A program made the translations under genes and the position numbers. The notes under the pieces are model-generated. The model did no database searches. It was not told where the DNA came from and was given only the letters and a program-made list of their open reading frames with translations. Shown piece after piece: positions 46,108 through 57,511 of a stretch of 64,000 nucleotides of DNA. The DNA comes from Panicum virgatum (Eukaryota > Streptophyta > Magnoliopsida > Poales > Poaceae): positions 43,179,607 to 43,243,606 of the forward strand of contig NC_053150.1 of assembly GCF_016808335.1 (NCBI RefSeq), read 5' to 3'. How positions within the stretch are numbered: the first letter of the stretch is position 1; each line of letters begins with the position of its first letter.

Positions 46108-46944
46108 GGTTGATTTGCCGATTTGTACCCTTGCTTCAGTAACATGTCCGGACAGTAACATGTCCCCCAAACAGCTCCTCCGCGTACCTGCTGCATCCGG
46201 ACACGGCCAAACGTGGATCCCGAGAGCGCGATGCCAGCCGATGGTACGCGAGGCCCAGAACGCCCGTCGATCCATCGTCGCTGTGCCGCCGTAGCGTAGC
46301 CCGTCAGGCCTGCGAGTCTGCGACCGAGCGTCCAAATCTGCCCGCGGCGATGCGCTGCGTCGCGCGCCGTGCGCCTGCGGCTGCGCTTGCTGCTCGTCAC
46401 GTCCTCCTGCGCGCTGCGCACCAGGCGCGCAGCGCGCTCCGGCCGGCACACAGGGCCGACAGTGCCGGGAGGAACGGAAACGATCGGGTCAGCGGCGCAC
46501 AGGGTGCCGCGCGTCGTGACCTTGCGGTTGATTTGCCGATTTGTACCCTTGCTTCAGTAACATGTCCGACAGTAACATGTCCCCCCAAACAGCTCCTCCG
46601 CGTACCTGCTGCATCCGGACACGGCCAAACGTGGATCCCGAGCGCGATGCCACCGATGGTACGCGAGGCCCAGAACGCCCGTCGATCCATCGTCGCTGTG
46701 CCGCCGTAGCGTAGCCCGTCAGGCCTGCGAGTCTGCGACCGAGAGCGTCCAAATCTGCCCGCGCGGCGATGCGCTGCGTCGCGCGCCGTGCGCCTGCGGC
46801 CGCGCTTGCTGCTCGTCACGTCCTCCTGCCGTCCTGCGCACCAGGCGCGCAGCGCGCTCCGGCGGGCACACAGGGGCCGAACAGTGCCGGGAGGAACGGA
46901 AACGATCGGGTCAGCGGCGCACAGGGTGCCGCGCGTCGTCACCT
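46108..46944. repeat. Direct tandem duplication, 417-bp unit
   Basis: Copy 1 at 46108-46524 and copy 2 at 46525-46944 share long exact runs, with a few substitutions and small indels (for example GTCCGGACAG versus GTCCGACAG). Both are GC-rich. The open frames in each copy do not agree after the indels, which argues against a coding role. Confidence 0.9.
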
Positions 46945-47160
46945 TCCCCTGTGGTCCTGTGGTCTGTGGAGAGGTAAGCAAGCAAGGCAGATAGCAGCAG
47001 CAGCAGGCGAGACGGCCGTGTCGCTTGCGGCAGCGTCCATACGGCCATACCTGCCTCTGCGCGACGGTCGGCGGGGCTCCCCGCCCGGTCCCGTGCCCCG
47101 CGCGGCAACGATCGCCTTGGAAATTGGAGCAGCCGGCGTGCCGGCCGGGCCGCTGCCGAG

Positions 47161-47272
47161 GCGCGGTAGGCCCCTACTATGGCCAGTCGGCCACCGGGCT
47201 GGGCCGCGCTGCCGAGGCGCGGTAGGCCCCTACTATGGCCAGTCGGCCACCGGGCTGGGCCGCGCGGCCGGC
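47161..47272. repeat. Direct repeat, 56-bp unit, two copies
   Basis: GCGCGGTAGGCCCCTACTAT recurs at 47161 and 47217, with near-identical sequence through GGCCACCGGGCTGGGCCGCG. Confidence 0.85.
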
Positions 47273-47336
47273 GCTGCTACTGCGCTGTCGCCGGGCCGCC
47301 GGGGCCCGGTATTTGCAGGCTGGCGGTACTCAGGAG

Positions 47337-47522
47337 TAGGGATGGAAACGGTAAGGAAATCGGAAAATGGATATCCGAAAATATCCGAGATATCCGAATT
47401 CGTATCCGTGCGAATCCAATCTGTTTTCATCCTAAGAGATGGAAATTTAAAGAAAACACAAATATGATTATCCGAGATATTCGAATCCGTATCCGTGCGA
47501 ATCCGATCCATTTCCATCCTTA
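47337..47522. mobile_element. hAT-type MITE (186 bp)
   Basis: Ends TAGGGATGGAAACGG and CCATTTCCATCCTTA, with a perfect 8-bp target duplication CTCAGGAG (47329-47336, 47523-47530). The interior repeats ATCCGAGATAT and TCCGTGCGAATCC. Non-coding. Confidence 0.9.
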
Positions 47523-47569
47523 CTCAGGAGAGGGCGTCTACACAGGTTGCCTCTGCCCGCCGCTGTGCG

Positions 47570-48477
47570 TATGGCTGGGCAAAATACTCGAAACCCGAAC
47601 TCCAAAACCGAAAAATCCGAGCTCGAACCCGAAAAACCCGAAAACTAATTCGGGTTTCAACTCACGGTACCCGAAATTATTATGGGTAATTCGGGTTTCA
47701 AATCACGGTACCTGAACTACCCGAAAAACCTGAACAACAGCCCAACCCAAATATTTTCACACATCTCAGCCAGCCCACTAAACCTTCCCAGCCCAGCCCA
47801 TCAAACTTTCCCAGTTCCTAACCCTAGCTGCCGACCCCCATGCCCCCAATGCCCCCACGCCTCATCCCCCAGTCGCCAAGAGCCAACACCCCCCACGCCC
47901 CACGCCAATCACCGCCCCACGGCGCTCACAGATGCCGCCGGCCGGCCACCGCGGCACCGCCCCAGCAGCGCGACTTTAGCGGCCACCGCGGGCTCGCCAC
48001 CATCTCTCTGTTTCTCTCTCACCAATCCTCTCCAACTCTCCGCCGAAGCATGAGGCCAGGGCGAGGAGCTCGAGTTTGCGCCGCCGGATCCCCACCTCCT
48101 CCACGCGACCACGCCACCAGCTTCTGCTCCCAGCTCCCGTAGTCCTGCTAGCGGCGGCGGCGGATGGGGCTTCTGCGGCGGCGGCGGTTGGCGCTTCTGT
48201 GGCGGTAGTAGCCGAGTCCGGGCGCGCCTTCTTTGGTCGCGAACGCCTGGTCACAGCGCGTGCAGGAAGGGATGACATCAATCAAGCTCGAGCGGCGGCG
48301 TACTGTGGTTCAGGTTGTTCGGGTAAACCCGAACTCGAACTCGAAATGTCAGGTACCCGAAATGTCGGGTTTTGTTTATTTTGAGCAAAAATCGGGTTGG
48401 AGTTTTCAAAACTCGAAATTTAGAAAACCCGAAAAACCCGACCTGAAATTTTCGGGTAGCCCGAACGCCCAGGCCTA
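47570..48477. mobile_element. Non-autonomous hAT element (908 bp)
   Basis: Ends TATGGCTGGGCAAAAT and CCGAACGCCCAGGCCTA, with dense CCCGAA and TTCGGG motifs near both ends (47585-47730, 48320-48470). The interior (47800-48260) is GC-rich, non-coding or captured sequence. The target duplication GCTGTGCG (47562-47569) pairs with GCGGTGCG on the right, but that copy is split by the Copia solo LTR that follows. Confidence 0.75.
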
Positions 48478-48481
48478 GCGG

Positions 48482-49117
48482 TGTTGGAAAAATAGATAAC
48501 TGTAAGTTTAAATTCCGAACTAGATTTATCATGACGAGAATTAAACCTAACATGCATGACTCTAACATACTAGACAATACGTATATCATAAACATGATAT
48601 CAGAAAACATGATTATGAAATAGATCTGATCCCAAAATACGTACTGTGCGGGAGCCGCCGGGAAGACGAAAGGCGCAGACGAGACGAAGACGGTCCTTCG
48701 AATGGAGCGCAACAACCGGCGTTGCAGACTACGGTACGCCGCAGCTCCTGACTTGGACGGAGGACGAGACAGATCACAAGAGTGAGCGGTTCCGGAGACC
48801 TGCTCTCCCGTTCGCCGGTGCACGCCGGCGATCGGGATGGAGAAGACTACGGTGGCGGTGCAGCAACGAGAGGAGGCAAAACCCTAACTCAGATTAGATC
48901 TTCTTATGAATTCCCAAACCTTGGGGACTCCACGTATAGCGATATATGGTGCACTTTTTCCATGAGGGAGGTGATCCGTATTTAAAGGGAGAAAAACCCC
49001 CTACACCCTCGTCCATTAGTAATACGGGACTAATAGATGGTATACCTCCTCTTAGCGCTAATGGACATTTGAGATTTATTAGAATTATTTATATGGGCCA
49101 AGCCCATAAATCTAACA
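48482..49117 (+). mobile_element. Copia-type solo LTR (636 bp)
   Basis: Starts TGTTGGAAAAATAG and ends CCATAAATCTAACA, with a perfect AGCGG duplication (48477-48481, 49118-49122). It inserted at the last base of the neighbouring hAT element, so it is younger. The orientation is assumed from the TG/CA ends and the CCCTAACTCAG region and is not certain. Confidence 0.85.
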
Positions 49118-49170
49118 AGCGGTGCGTCCTGCAGGCACAATTTTGGGCGCTGGCAACCGAACACATCACG

Positions 49171-49338
49171 GGGCATTAAATGTAGTTTAAAAAAATAACT
49201 AATTGCACAATTTAGCTATAAATGATGAGATGAATTTTTTGAGCATAGTTAGTTAATAATTGGACACTAATTATCAAATAAGAACGAATTTGCTACAGTA
49301 GCCGAATTCAAAAAAATTCATGAACTAAACATGCCCTA
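49171..49338. mobile_element. GTTTAGTTC-type MITE
   Basis: The right end GAACTAAACATGCCCTA is clear and the left end GGGCATTAAATG is degraded. It shares AATAACTAATTGCACAA and AATTGGACACTAATTA with related copies. Confidence 0.6.
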
Positions 49339-49339
49339 G

Positions 49340-50395
49340 GTTTTCCAGTAAACAACATGGAAGGAATTCCCCCGGCCGTTCATCAGTTCTCTTTCTTGGA
49401 ACGAGACAGAGTCTTAGAACACCCGCAAAGGTAAAGTAAGTTTGCTCTTTATAAACTTGTCCACATCATCTATAGAATACCACAGTAGACAACCCGTTCA
49501 ACAATCTTACTATTGACACCATTTACAAAGCTCCGTGGGACCCATGCATACATATATTTTATTGAGCCCTTCGTCTTCACGCGTTTGCATCCACCTTCTG
49601 GATGTGCATGTTCGCACGCCGGAGCTGCGCGTCGGGCCTCCACGAGGCTGCTCGCATGGTGCCCGCTGCGCGCCAGGGCTTCGCACGCGGCCGCGCCTGC
49701 TCACACACCACCGGCCGCGCCGACATCCTGCACCCACCAACGAGTCTGCTCACGCGCCGCCGGCCTCCGCCCTATACGTACTGAGTTTCTTCCGTGCTGC
49801 CGGTCGCCAAGCACAGCCGCGCCTGCTACCTGCGGCCGTGCTGCTGGCCTCCGCCAGTTGCCGAGCCCGGCGCCCTGCCCCGCCTTCCGCACCGCGCTAC
49901 CGACTCCACGCGCCGTGAAGCCCCACCTGTAGGTACGGCGCCATCGATGAGCTCGGCCGGGACGCGGGCTGGCGGCCACGGCGTGCTTGACCCGCCTCCG
50001 CCTGCGCCGGCCGACGTGGCGCGCTCGACCCGCCTCCGCCCTCGCCGGCCGCAGCGGCGCGCTGGACCCGCTTCCGCCTGCGCCGGCCGTCGTGGCGCTC
50101 TCGACCCGCCTCTGCCTGCGCCGGCCGTCGCGGCGCGCTCGACCCGCCTCCGCCCTCGCTGGCCGTCGCGGCGCGCTCGACCCGCCTCCGCCCTCGCCGG
50201 CGGCGCCTGTCTCGCCTCCCTCTGTCAGCCGCGTCGCGCTCGTTTTGCCCCGCACTGGCAGCGCGGCGTCGGTGGGGCCCGGGCGGCGTGGATCCGCGTG
50301 CTAGTGTCGCTGGCTCTGGCGACGATTTTCTCTCTCCCAACTTCTCTCTCCTACGTGGAACTGCTATCGTGAGCTACTATCGACCCGTTGGCCAT
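49340..50395. other. GC-rich unassigned region
   Basis: From 49560 on the sequence is very GC-rich with long overlapping open frames in all six phases, including Ala/Arg/Pro-rich ones. None shows a domain. The block contains the 38-bp repeat at 49989. Confidence 0.4.
49989..50216. repeat. GC-rich minisatellite, 38-bp unit, six copies
   Basis: Copies start at 49989, 50027, 50065, 50103, 50141 and 50179, each beginning GACCCGC(C/T)TC. The unit length is not a multiple of three, so any reading frame shifts from copy to copy. This speaks against selection for a coding repeat. Confidence 0.85.
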
Positions 50396-50589
50396 GCCCA
50401 GTAAGTTTAATAGTCCCAGCCGGCAGCCGGCTGGGAGATGCGGATCGGCGGTGGACTCCGCGTGCATTTAATGAACGGCAGTGAGAGCAGCGTGCGTCTC
50501 AACCGGCGGCGAGCGGGACGCTCGCTCGACTCCCTCTCCTCTGCCACAGAGGATCCAGCCGGCTCTCCGCCGGCCTATTAAACTTGCTC
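50396..50589. mobile_element. Harbinger-like MITE, partner A
   Basis: The right end CTATTAAACTTGCTC and the left AGTAAGTTTAATAG form inverted repeats; the left terminus is degraded. Related to the element immediately to the right, with which it shares the TTA at 50590-50592. Confidence 0.55.
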
Positions 50590-50592
50590 TTA

Positions 50593-50790
50593 GAGCAAGA
50601 CTAATAGCGGCGCCGACGGCCGGCTGAGAGGCACAGGGTGATGGTGGCGGGCCCGCCAGCTCAGCCAATGGCAGCGGATGGAGGGCCTCTCTGCCGGCTT
50701 GAGCGGGCGCGGAGCGGGATGCCCGCCTCCGTCTCTCTCCTCGTCCACGCAAGCTCCCAACCAACTTCCAGCTGATTAGTATACTTGCTC
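50593..50790. mobile_element. Harbinger-like MITE, partner B (198 bp)
   Basis: Ends GAGCAAGACTAATAG and ATTAGTATACTTGCTC, flanked by TTA (50590-50592, 50791-50793), the target preferred by PIF/Harbinger elements. GC-rich interior, non-coding. Confidence 0.75.
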
Positions 50791-51089
50791 TTATCCTCTA
50801 GCTGCAATGCAGCTATCTGCAATCATTTTTCTGCCATTCAATTTTGCACCCGTACATTGGAGGACACCGGCGTCAATCATCCTCCCGCGACAAACTCCTT
50901 GGCCGGATCGATCGAGATGATCGGGCAATGCATCACCATGTCTTTGGATCACATGCTCTGTTCTGCCTAGGATGCGGAGTAACCTTTTGCAAGTGCAGAC
51001 AACGATGCCACGAACAAATATCAGAACCTCTCCGTCGAGATGCATACCAAGAATAAAATGTGAGAGTATCCCCTATTGCAAGTATTTTG

Positions 51090-52338
51090 AACGAACAACA
51101 CTCGACGAGTGCGTTTCTATTAATATAGCAGAAAAAAGTACTAGGATATAACCCTGGGAGGCCATAACCAGGAAAAAGAAAAAAAAGACACCACAACAAC
51201 ACTGGCGGGTTGTATTGGGACATCTACACGCGCCGTACACAACTCCAGTCAAACGACTTAGGCTGGTCGGATTGGGACGTCGACGCAAGCCGCACAACTT
51301 GTCTCCACCAGACAACACTGCCCGGTCGGATTGGGACATCGACACAGACGAGACCACTCCACTGGGCAACGGAGGCAGAAGTCTAGCCGCCGCGACTAAC
51401 AAACCTTCTTCACCTCAAGTAGCCGCCGTCGGGTACGGCCCCCGCGCTGAAAGAAAAATGAGAGAAACAGACCGCACCACACCACACCGAAGAGGCCACC
51501 ACCAAGCGGGACCCACCGCCGTAGTGCCGCTGCAACACCACACACCATCCGACAGGGTGAAACCACTAAATCCGGACCACACAGGCTGCCTCGCAGTCGC
51601 CACCGCAAAACACAACGCGCGGGGGCCTCGACGCATCCGCTGTTGGACTCCACCTCACTCGTCGCCTCGCGTCACGCGGGGACCTTGCCACGCCTGCCTC
51701 AGCACTCCTAGTCGCAGATCCATTTACTAAGTCGATGTCAGGATGAGGAGTAGTGTTGCCCCGTTTCCAAGCCTCCCATCAGAAGCAGATGATCCGCGCC
51801 CGCCGGACGACAGCATCTCGTTGCCCACCTGCGCACACAGCCTCCGCCATCATGCCAGCTAGCCAAGTTGTCGTCTGCACCGTCTTCCGACGATGTACCG
51901 CACCGGAGCCGCCGAGCGAGGCTGAGCAACCCGCCGCAGTCCGCTGCAAACCTAGTCTTCCCTTGGTGTCGTTGCTGCAAGCACCGTCCTCCGACGAAGT
52001 CCCGCACCGTACTGACAATTGCCATGCAATGCCAGCCGCCGCGATCCGCTGCAAGCAGCCAAAACCAACACCCATGCGAAGACCCCTAGCAGTCGGCATA
52101 ATATTGACCGCCACCACGAGGGCTTAGCAACCCCCATCGAGCCACACTCCTGCACCGACCGCCATGCCGCGCCACCGGCGGAAGCCATCCATGAACAATG
52201 ACGACACCGGCAATGCTACAAGCCGAGTTGGGTCTCAGGAAACGATGCCTCCAAGGAGGTGACGATGCCTAAGGCGCCGCCGTCGCTCGTCCAAGGCGGA
52301 CAGGGCTTTCACCCAGAGAACCCGCGCAGCAGGGATGG
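51090..52338 (-). other. Possible LINE 3' region, left part
   Basis: The sequence starts with TTCTATTAATATAGCAG, which reversed resembles the tail of plant LINEs, and continues as GC-rich sequence with phrases seen in LINE 3' regions (GGGCTTTCACCCAGAGAAC). No reverse transcriptase motif was found. It appears to continue after the solo LTR at 55495-56390, since the target duplication joins the two parts. From 50794 to 51089 nothing was recognised. Confidence 0.35.
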
Positions 52339-55300
52339 TGGGACACCCTAGGTGTCTGCGCAGTAGAATTGGATTTATTTTAGGCATCATGTGCTTATTT
52401 TGCTTGAAAAATGATCTTATTGTAAAAATCTAAGGGTAGTTGTGTAAATATGTTTTAATGCAGGGTCCTTTCTATAACTTAATTTGAATAGGGAGAGAAA
52501 ATATCGCTTTTGTGGAGGGTTTATTTGTAAAATTCAGTGTAATCATTGCTTGGCAGAAAATTTCGCTTTTTAGATTGAAATTAATCTGAATTTGCATTGG
52601 AAAAGACAAAAGTCCATTAAATTCAAAATCCTTCCTATGTTTTCAAAATAACTCTTTAACCTTTGGTCAAACCAATTTTTGTACAACATTAAAGTTATAG
52701 ATCTTGAAAAGTTGAACAACTTTCATGTTGGCCACTTTTTCATTTGAGCCCTAGTTTAGAAGTTATTTTAATTTTACAGTGGGACCCCTGATTTTTTCGG
52801 AATTTACAAAGAAGTCCAGCTTCTTCTTCCTCCTCCCTCCTTTCCTACTTCCTCTGCCCATCGGCGCAGTGCCGCTCGCCGCTCAGGGCCGGCCCCTGCC
52901 ACCTCCTGCTCTCCGTGGCACCCACGCGTCGCGCCCCAGCTCTTCACCGCTCTGTTGCCCTCGCGCTAGAGCTATGCTCCCCGTGCCATGCGCCCCCATG
53001 GCTCCGCCGGCCGCCACCTCGCCGCCGCCGTGGACAGCACGAGATAGAGCCCCGCCGCTCTCCTTTCGCGTGCCCCAGCACCCAGAGCACCCCAGCAACC
53101 CAATCCACTCGCTCACTCGCTAGCTCCCAGGCCAGAGCCCCCAGAACACCGCAGCCGCCCCGCCCAAACACCGGCGAGCTCGAAGCTCACCGTCGACCCG
53201 CCATTCCAGATCCGCTCCGCCCCGCGCTGACTCCACCATTAGCTCTGCCTCGTCCTCGCGCAGCTCGCAGACCTCTCCTCCTCGCCCAGAACCCACCGGA
53301 GCACCCTCGCCGCCGTTCTCCTCCACCGCCGCCGCCCTGCTCGCAGTGGACCCGCCTCCTCCGACCGTTCCAGACCTGGCCAAGCACACCTACAAGTGTG
53401 CCCTGACCCGGTGAACCTCCCCAGCCCCTCCACCCTCGTCGCCGGCGACGAGCCCCGCCGGAATCGGCCGGTCAAACCTCCCTCCCCTGTTCTGACTCCG
53501 GCCAGGGACTCCCCTGCAAATACTTTTAGAATTCCGGGGTCCTGGATGCTAGTTTTCAATCCTTTCTCATTTGTTTCTAGGCTAAACTTTGAAAATACCT
53601 AGAAATTCGTAGAAAAATCAGAAAAATACAAAACCCAAATGTTTTGGAATCCTTGTTACAAGAAATACAAGTTTTGTTCCATGCACATCTTCATTTTTGG
53701 TATGTATTTATATCCAAGAAAAAGAAAAAAATAAATAGGCTTTATTTTTTCTAGGAGTTCTACCTAGTAACTATCTGTGAGTTTTGGCTTGATTGTGTCT
53801 TACAGTATTAATAGTGTCTGGTAAAAATTTCATGCCTATTTGACATCATTAGCTTGGTCAAAGTTTCAAGATTCCTTTATCTATTAGTTATGCTAATATA
53901 TTTGTGCTGGTAGAAATATTAGAGTTCTAAATGTGAAACTTTTTCCATGATTACATGTTACTAAAACCTTGCTTTTGTCTAAGTTTTAGAAATTTTCGAT
54001 CTGTTTGGATATTTCTTTGATTTAATGCTTATTAAGTAGACTTTAATTATGGCAAATCATTTTTTTCATGATAGATTATTCAAATATTTCTGAATGTTCA
54101 TTTTGAATAGCTCAGCTTGTCCATGAAATTTTAACAACTGATCATGTCTAGAACATAAGTTAAAAATGAATCTTGATGTGTTAATGCTAGTTTTGTTCTT
54201 TTTATCAGAATTAATTCTGTGCAGATAAAATCATGAAAAAATTACAGAAGCTTAGTTAACACTGTGTTGGTTTTCTTTAAATTTATAGATTCTTGTTTGC
54301 TCTATTTTCTCCTGTAGAATTTAATATTATTCTAAGTGCTGTCTGAGTGAATGATTTATTCTGAATAATTGGCTGCATGAAATGGCATGAAATTTTCAGA
54401 GTAGATTGCTCTCTATACTACCTATTTGAAGTAATTTTTTTGCATTTAAATGCTGGTTGTATTCTGAGTTACTCAATTCTTAGCGAACCATGTTTTAAAT
54501 GCTTTGTGAGTTAACTAAAACTTACTTTGTGAAGTTAATCAAGTTGTCTTGTGTGGTTAATCATATTGTTTTGTGTAGTAGGCAATGTTAAATAACTACT
54601 CTATAAACGATTGCCCATATGCTTAGTTATGTTTGTTATCTTTTAAATTGCAACTTTATTGTGAAGCGTGTGTTTATAATACCGTTTCTTGCATCACATA
54701 TAGATACGACTGTTTTATCGGACGAGACGTACGAGCTGATCCCGGAGTCTGAAGAAGGTGATCAAGAAGCCCAGCTGAACGCCACTGTACTAACTGAAGA
54801 CCCGGACCAAAATCCGGAAGAGCCCAAGGCTAATCTAGCTAGTGACTACCGAGAAGGCAAGCCCCGGACATAACCTATATTTCAAATTATTATAATTTAT
54901 CGTTATTACTTACTTGTGCATTTACAGTTCTTAGGATTTGAATTGAAACCCTAGATGCATGATCCTAGGAACCTATGTACTGAACACTAGACTTGAGTTC
55001 GAATAATTGCTAAGCTTATAGGACCGGTAAAAGTCGAGTGATTGCCTATCACTCGCAAGCTCTATAGGAATTGCTTGTTTACTTTCTGCTATCAATATAA
55101 GGACGACGGACGGAGTCGTGTTTGATATCATGACCTTGTGTGAGACCCCGTCTGTGTTGATGAACTTGCTAAGGTCGCGGTATGTGGTAGCGGTGGTTAA
55201 GTTTTTGAACGTACTAGCCACATGCCGTAAATATGGTACGCGGTAAGCCTAGTAGCTTTGAACTGGTTTGTAATAACTATTATGCTTGTGTTGTAAAATA

Positions 55301-55489
55301 TGTGGTTGTAATATCTCTGGACTCGCCTTCGTGCGGGGTATGTTTGTTCGATCCGAGAATCGGTGGTTGTATCGGGACGTTACCCGACAGACCTAGAATT
55401 GTTCCGTTTGAAGTGCGTTTGTGTCAGTGTTGCCTTTATGGTGATGGCCAGCGCACTTGAGCAGGGATAATTCAGGTGGTTCTGCCACA
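52339..55489 (+). mobile_element. Large solo LTR (3,151 bp), probably Gypsy
   Basis: Flanked by a perfect GATGG duplication (52334-52338, 55490-55494). It starts TGGGACACCCTAGGTG and ends GGTGGTTCTGCCACA. It has a GC-rich 5' UTR-like part (52800-53500), a long AT-rich part, and a short open stretch at 54703-54873 (DETYELIPESEEGDQEAQ) preceded by a splice-acceptor-like sequence. The size and layout match very long Gypsy LTRs of the Tekay/Del type; the lineage is inferred. Confidence 0.8.
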
Positions 55490-55494
55490 GATGG

Positions 55495-56390
55495 GCTCCA
55501 AGATGACGCCCCCAACGGGGAGAACGACGCCCTCGGACGCCGTCGCCATCACCGCCGGCAGGAATGCCGGCAAGGCTTACGCCTGGAGAATCCCATCCAC
55601 TGCACGCACTCAGCCTAGCATTCCGAATCCGTAGCCATGGAAGCTCCCTGGATGCAGCACCGCCATGGTGCCACCTCGAGCCGCGACCAGCACACAGCCT
55701 CCAAACAGCCGCACCTCCCCCACGCGCAGCTCCGTTGCCAAGGTCGCAGCCACACGAATCCGGCCGCCGGAGGGCCGGAACCGGTCACGGCCGGTCCCGA
55801 GCACCGCAGCATCTCCCGCGCGCAGCCCCACTCCTCCTCGACGCCCGCGCGCGGCCACCGCCTAACCCACACCTCCTCCTCTGCGCCGAGCCCGCGCCAA
55901 CGGCTCCCGCCCCCCGCGCCCAATCCGCAGATAGCCAGATCCGGCAGGTGCGTGCCGGATCTAGCGCCCTGCACCCTGCGGCCACCGGCCGCCACCCGCG
56001 CCGGCACCCTCCTTCTTCGCAGATCCCCTCACCACGCAGGACCTCTGTTCACCTTGCGTGCCGCCCACGCCGTCCTTGGCGCCGCCGCCGAGAGGCCGCA
56101 ACAACACGGGGACGCAGGCACCAGTGACCCCAGGGCGCCTCCACCACGGGGCATGGTCCTCCGCTGGACCACGCGTGCGGGGCACAAAGAGACCCCGCCG
56201 CCGCCCTCCCAGAGAGCTGCGTGGACTTCTGGCAGCTCCCTCCGGCGACGGCGAGGAGGAGAGGCGGGGGATGGGGGTGGCGGCGGTGAGGGTTTGGGGG
56301 CGCCGCCCGAGTCGCCCGAGCGGGGGGCGACGCAAGGGTTGGAGGCGAGCTCCTCCATTGCAAGTATTAACGGAGTAGTAAATTCATAAG
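55495..56390 (-). other. Right part of the interrupted GC-rich (possible LINE) region
   Basis: GC-rich, with overlapping open frames on both strands (for example 55637-56389) that lack any recognisable domain. It continues the sequence left of the solo LTR. From 56391 to 56488 a short AT-rich piece precedes the Gypsy LTR. Confidence 0.3.
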
Positions 56391-57511
56391 ATAAGAGACA
56401 AACTTATTCACCATGTTAACTTAGCCCAGCTAATGGTTTGGAAACCAAACCAAACTATTTTATTATTAGCACATTTTAGAAACCAAACTGTCGGTGTCCG
56501 GACCTTGCGGTCTAGCACCAACTAGTGATGATGTTGTGTGTCCCTGTCTTTAGATGGTTGATGCAAGAGGTAACACAATGACACAAGATTTATCCTTGTT
56601 CCGGCCAATAGGGCCGTACGTCCAGCAGAGTGTGCGAGCACTGTATTATCTTACACCGGGATGCTTGTAGTAGGGGGTACAAGCTTGGGCGAGAGAGGGA
56701 GAGAAGCTCCCAAGTCTCTGTGTGTGCTAGAGTTGATTGAGGCAAGTGCCAATATCGGGAGGAACGAGCTCAAGTTAGCGCGCGTGTGTGTGGAGTCCGC
56801 AGAGTTCTGCCGTGTGGGGAAGAAGCCCGCCTCCTCCTTTAATAGGCTCAAGGAGGGGCGGAGTACATGCATGAGAAGATCTTTGATTTCGCCATCTTCT
56901 CCCCGAATTGGGGGGAGCAGTGGATAGTTGCTGTTGCCGGGCACTGTGGGGCATGGCGTCGGGTGTGGCCATCATCCTGGGAAGCTTTTAGCCATGCGCG
57001 GAATGTGCCGGCATCCTGTGGCGCCAGTGGACAGCGTGGCGACTTCTGTAGGGCGTACTGCCCTTCGCGTCTGACCAGGTGGAGCGCCGAGGATCCTGCT
57101 GACGGTGGTCTTGCTCTAGTCAAGGGCCGTACCATGTTCGAGGGTTATTCCCATGCTTGCCGAGGGTCCTGCAGAGGAGAAACTGCAAAGATTTGGCAGC
57201 ACAGTGGTGGGAGTAGTGTCAGGCATGTCCGCACAGCGTGACGCAGGTCCGCACAGCGCCGGGGATGGCGGCACAGTGACTAGAGTTGGCGGACAGGACT
57301 TGGATCATGTCTGCTGTGCGACGTTACTGCTGACACTGTCTGACTCCCACGCTCTGCGGTGAAGTGGTTCGTAATAAATGTGCCTGTCCATTCGAGTGAG
57401 TGGGTTCACGTCCCGTCTGTCGAGGGGGCTTCGACCGAAGCAGAGTTTCTCCTCGAACCGAGGCCTCGCGGAGGGCTCGGGCGAGGGTGGAGTTCTCCCG
57501 TCATCCGAGGG

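Noticed and set aside
46350..47467. Several Ala/Arg-rich ORFs including a 232-codon one
   Set aside because: They differ between the two copies of the 417-bp duplication because of indels, so they are not maintained as coding.
49510..50372. Long Ala/Arg/Pro-rich open frames on both strands
   Set aside because: Compositional; the 38-bp tandem unit shifts frame from copy to copy.
55564..56389. Overlapping long open frames (up to 250 codons)
   Set aside because: GC-rich with all phases open, no recognisable domain, flanking an LTR that interrupts the same non-coding region.
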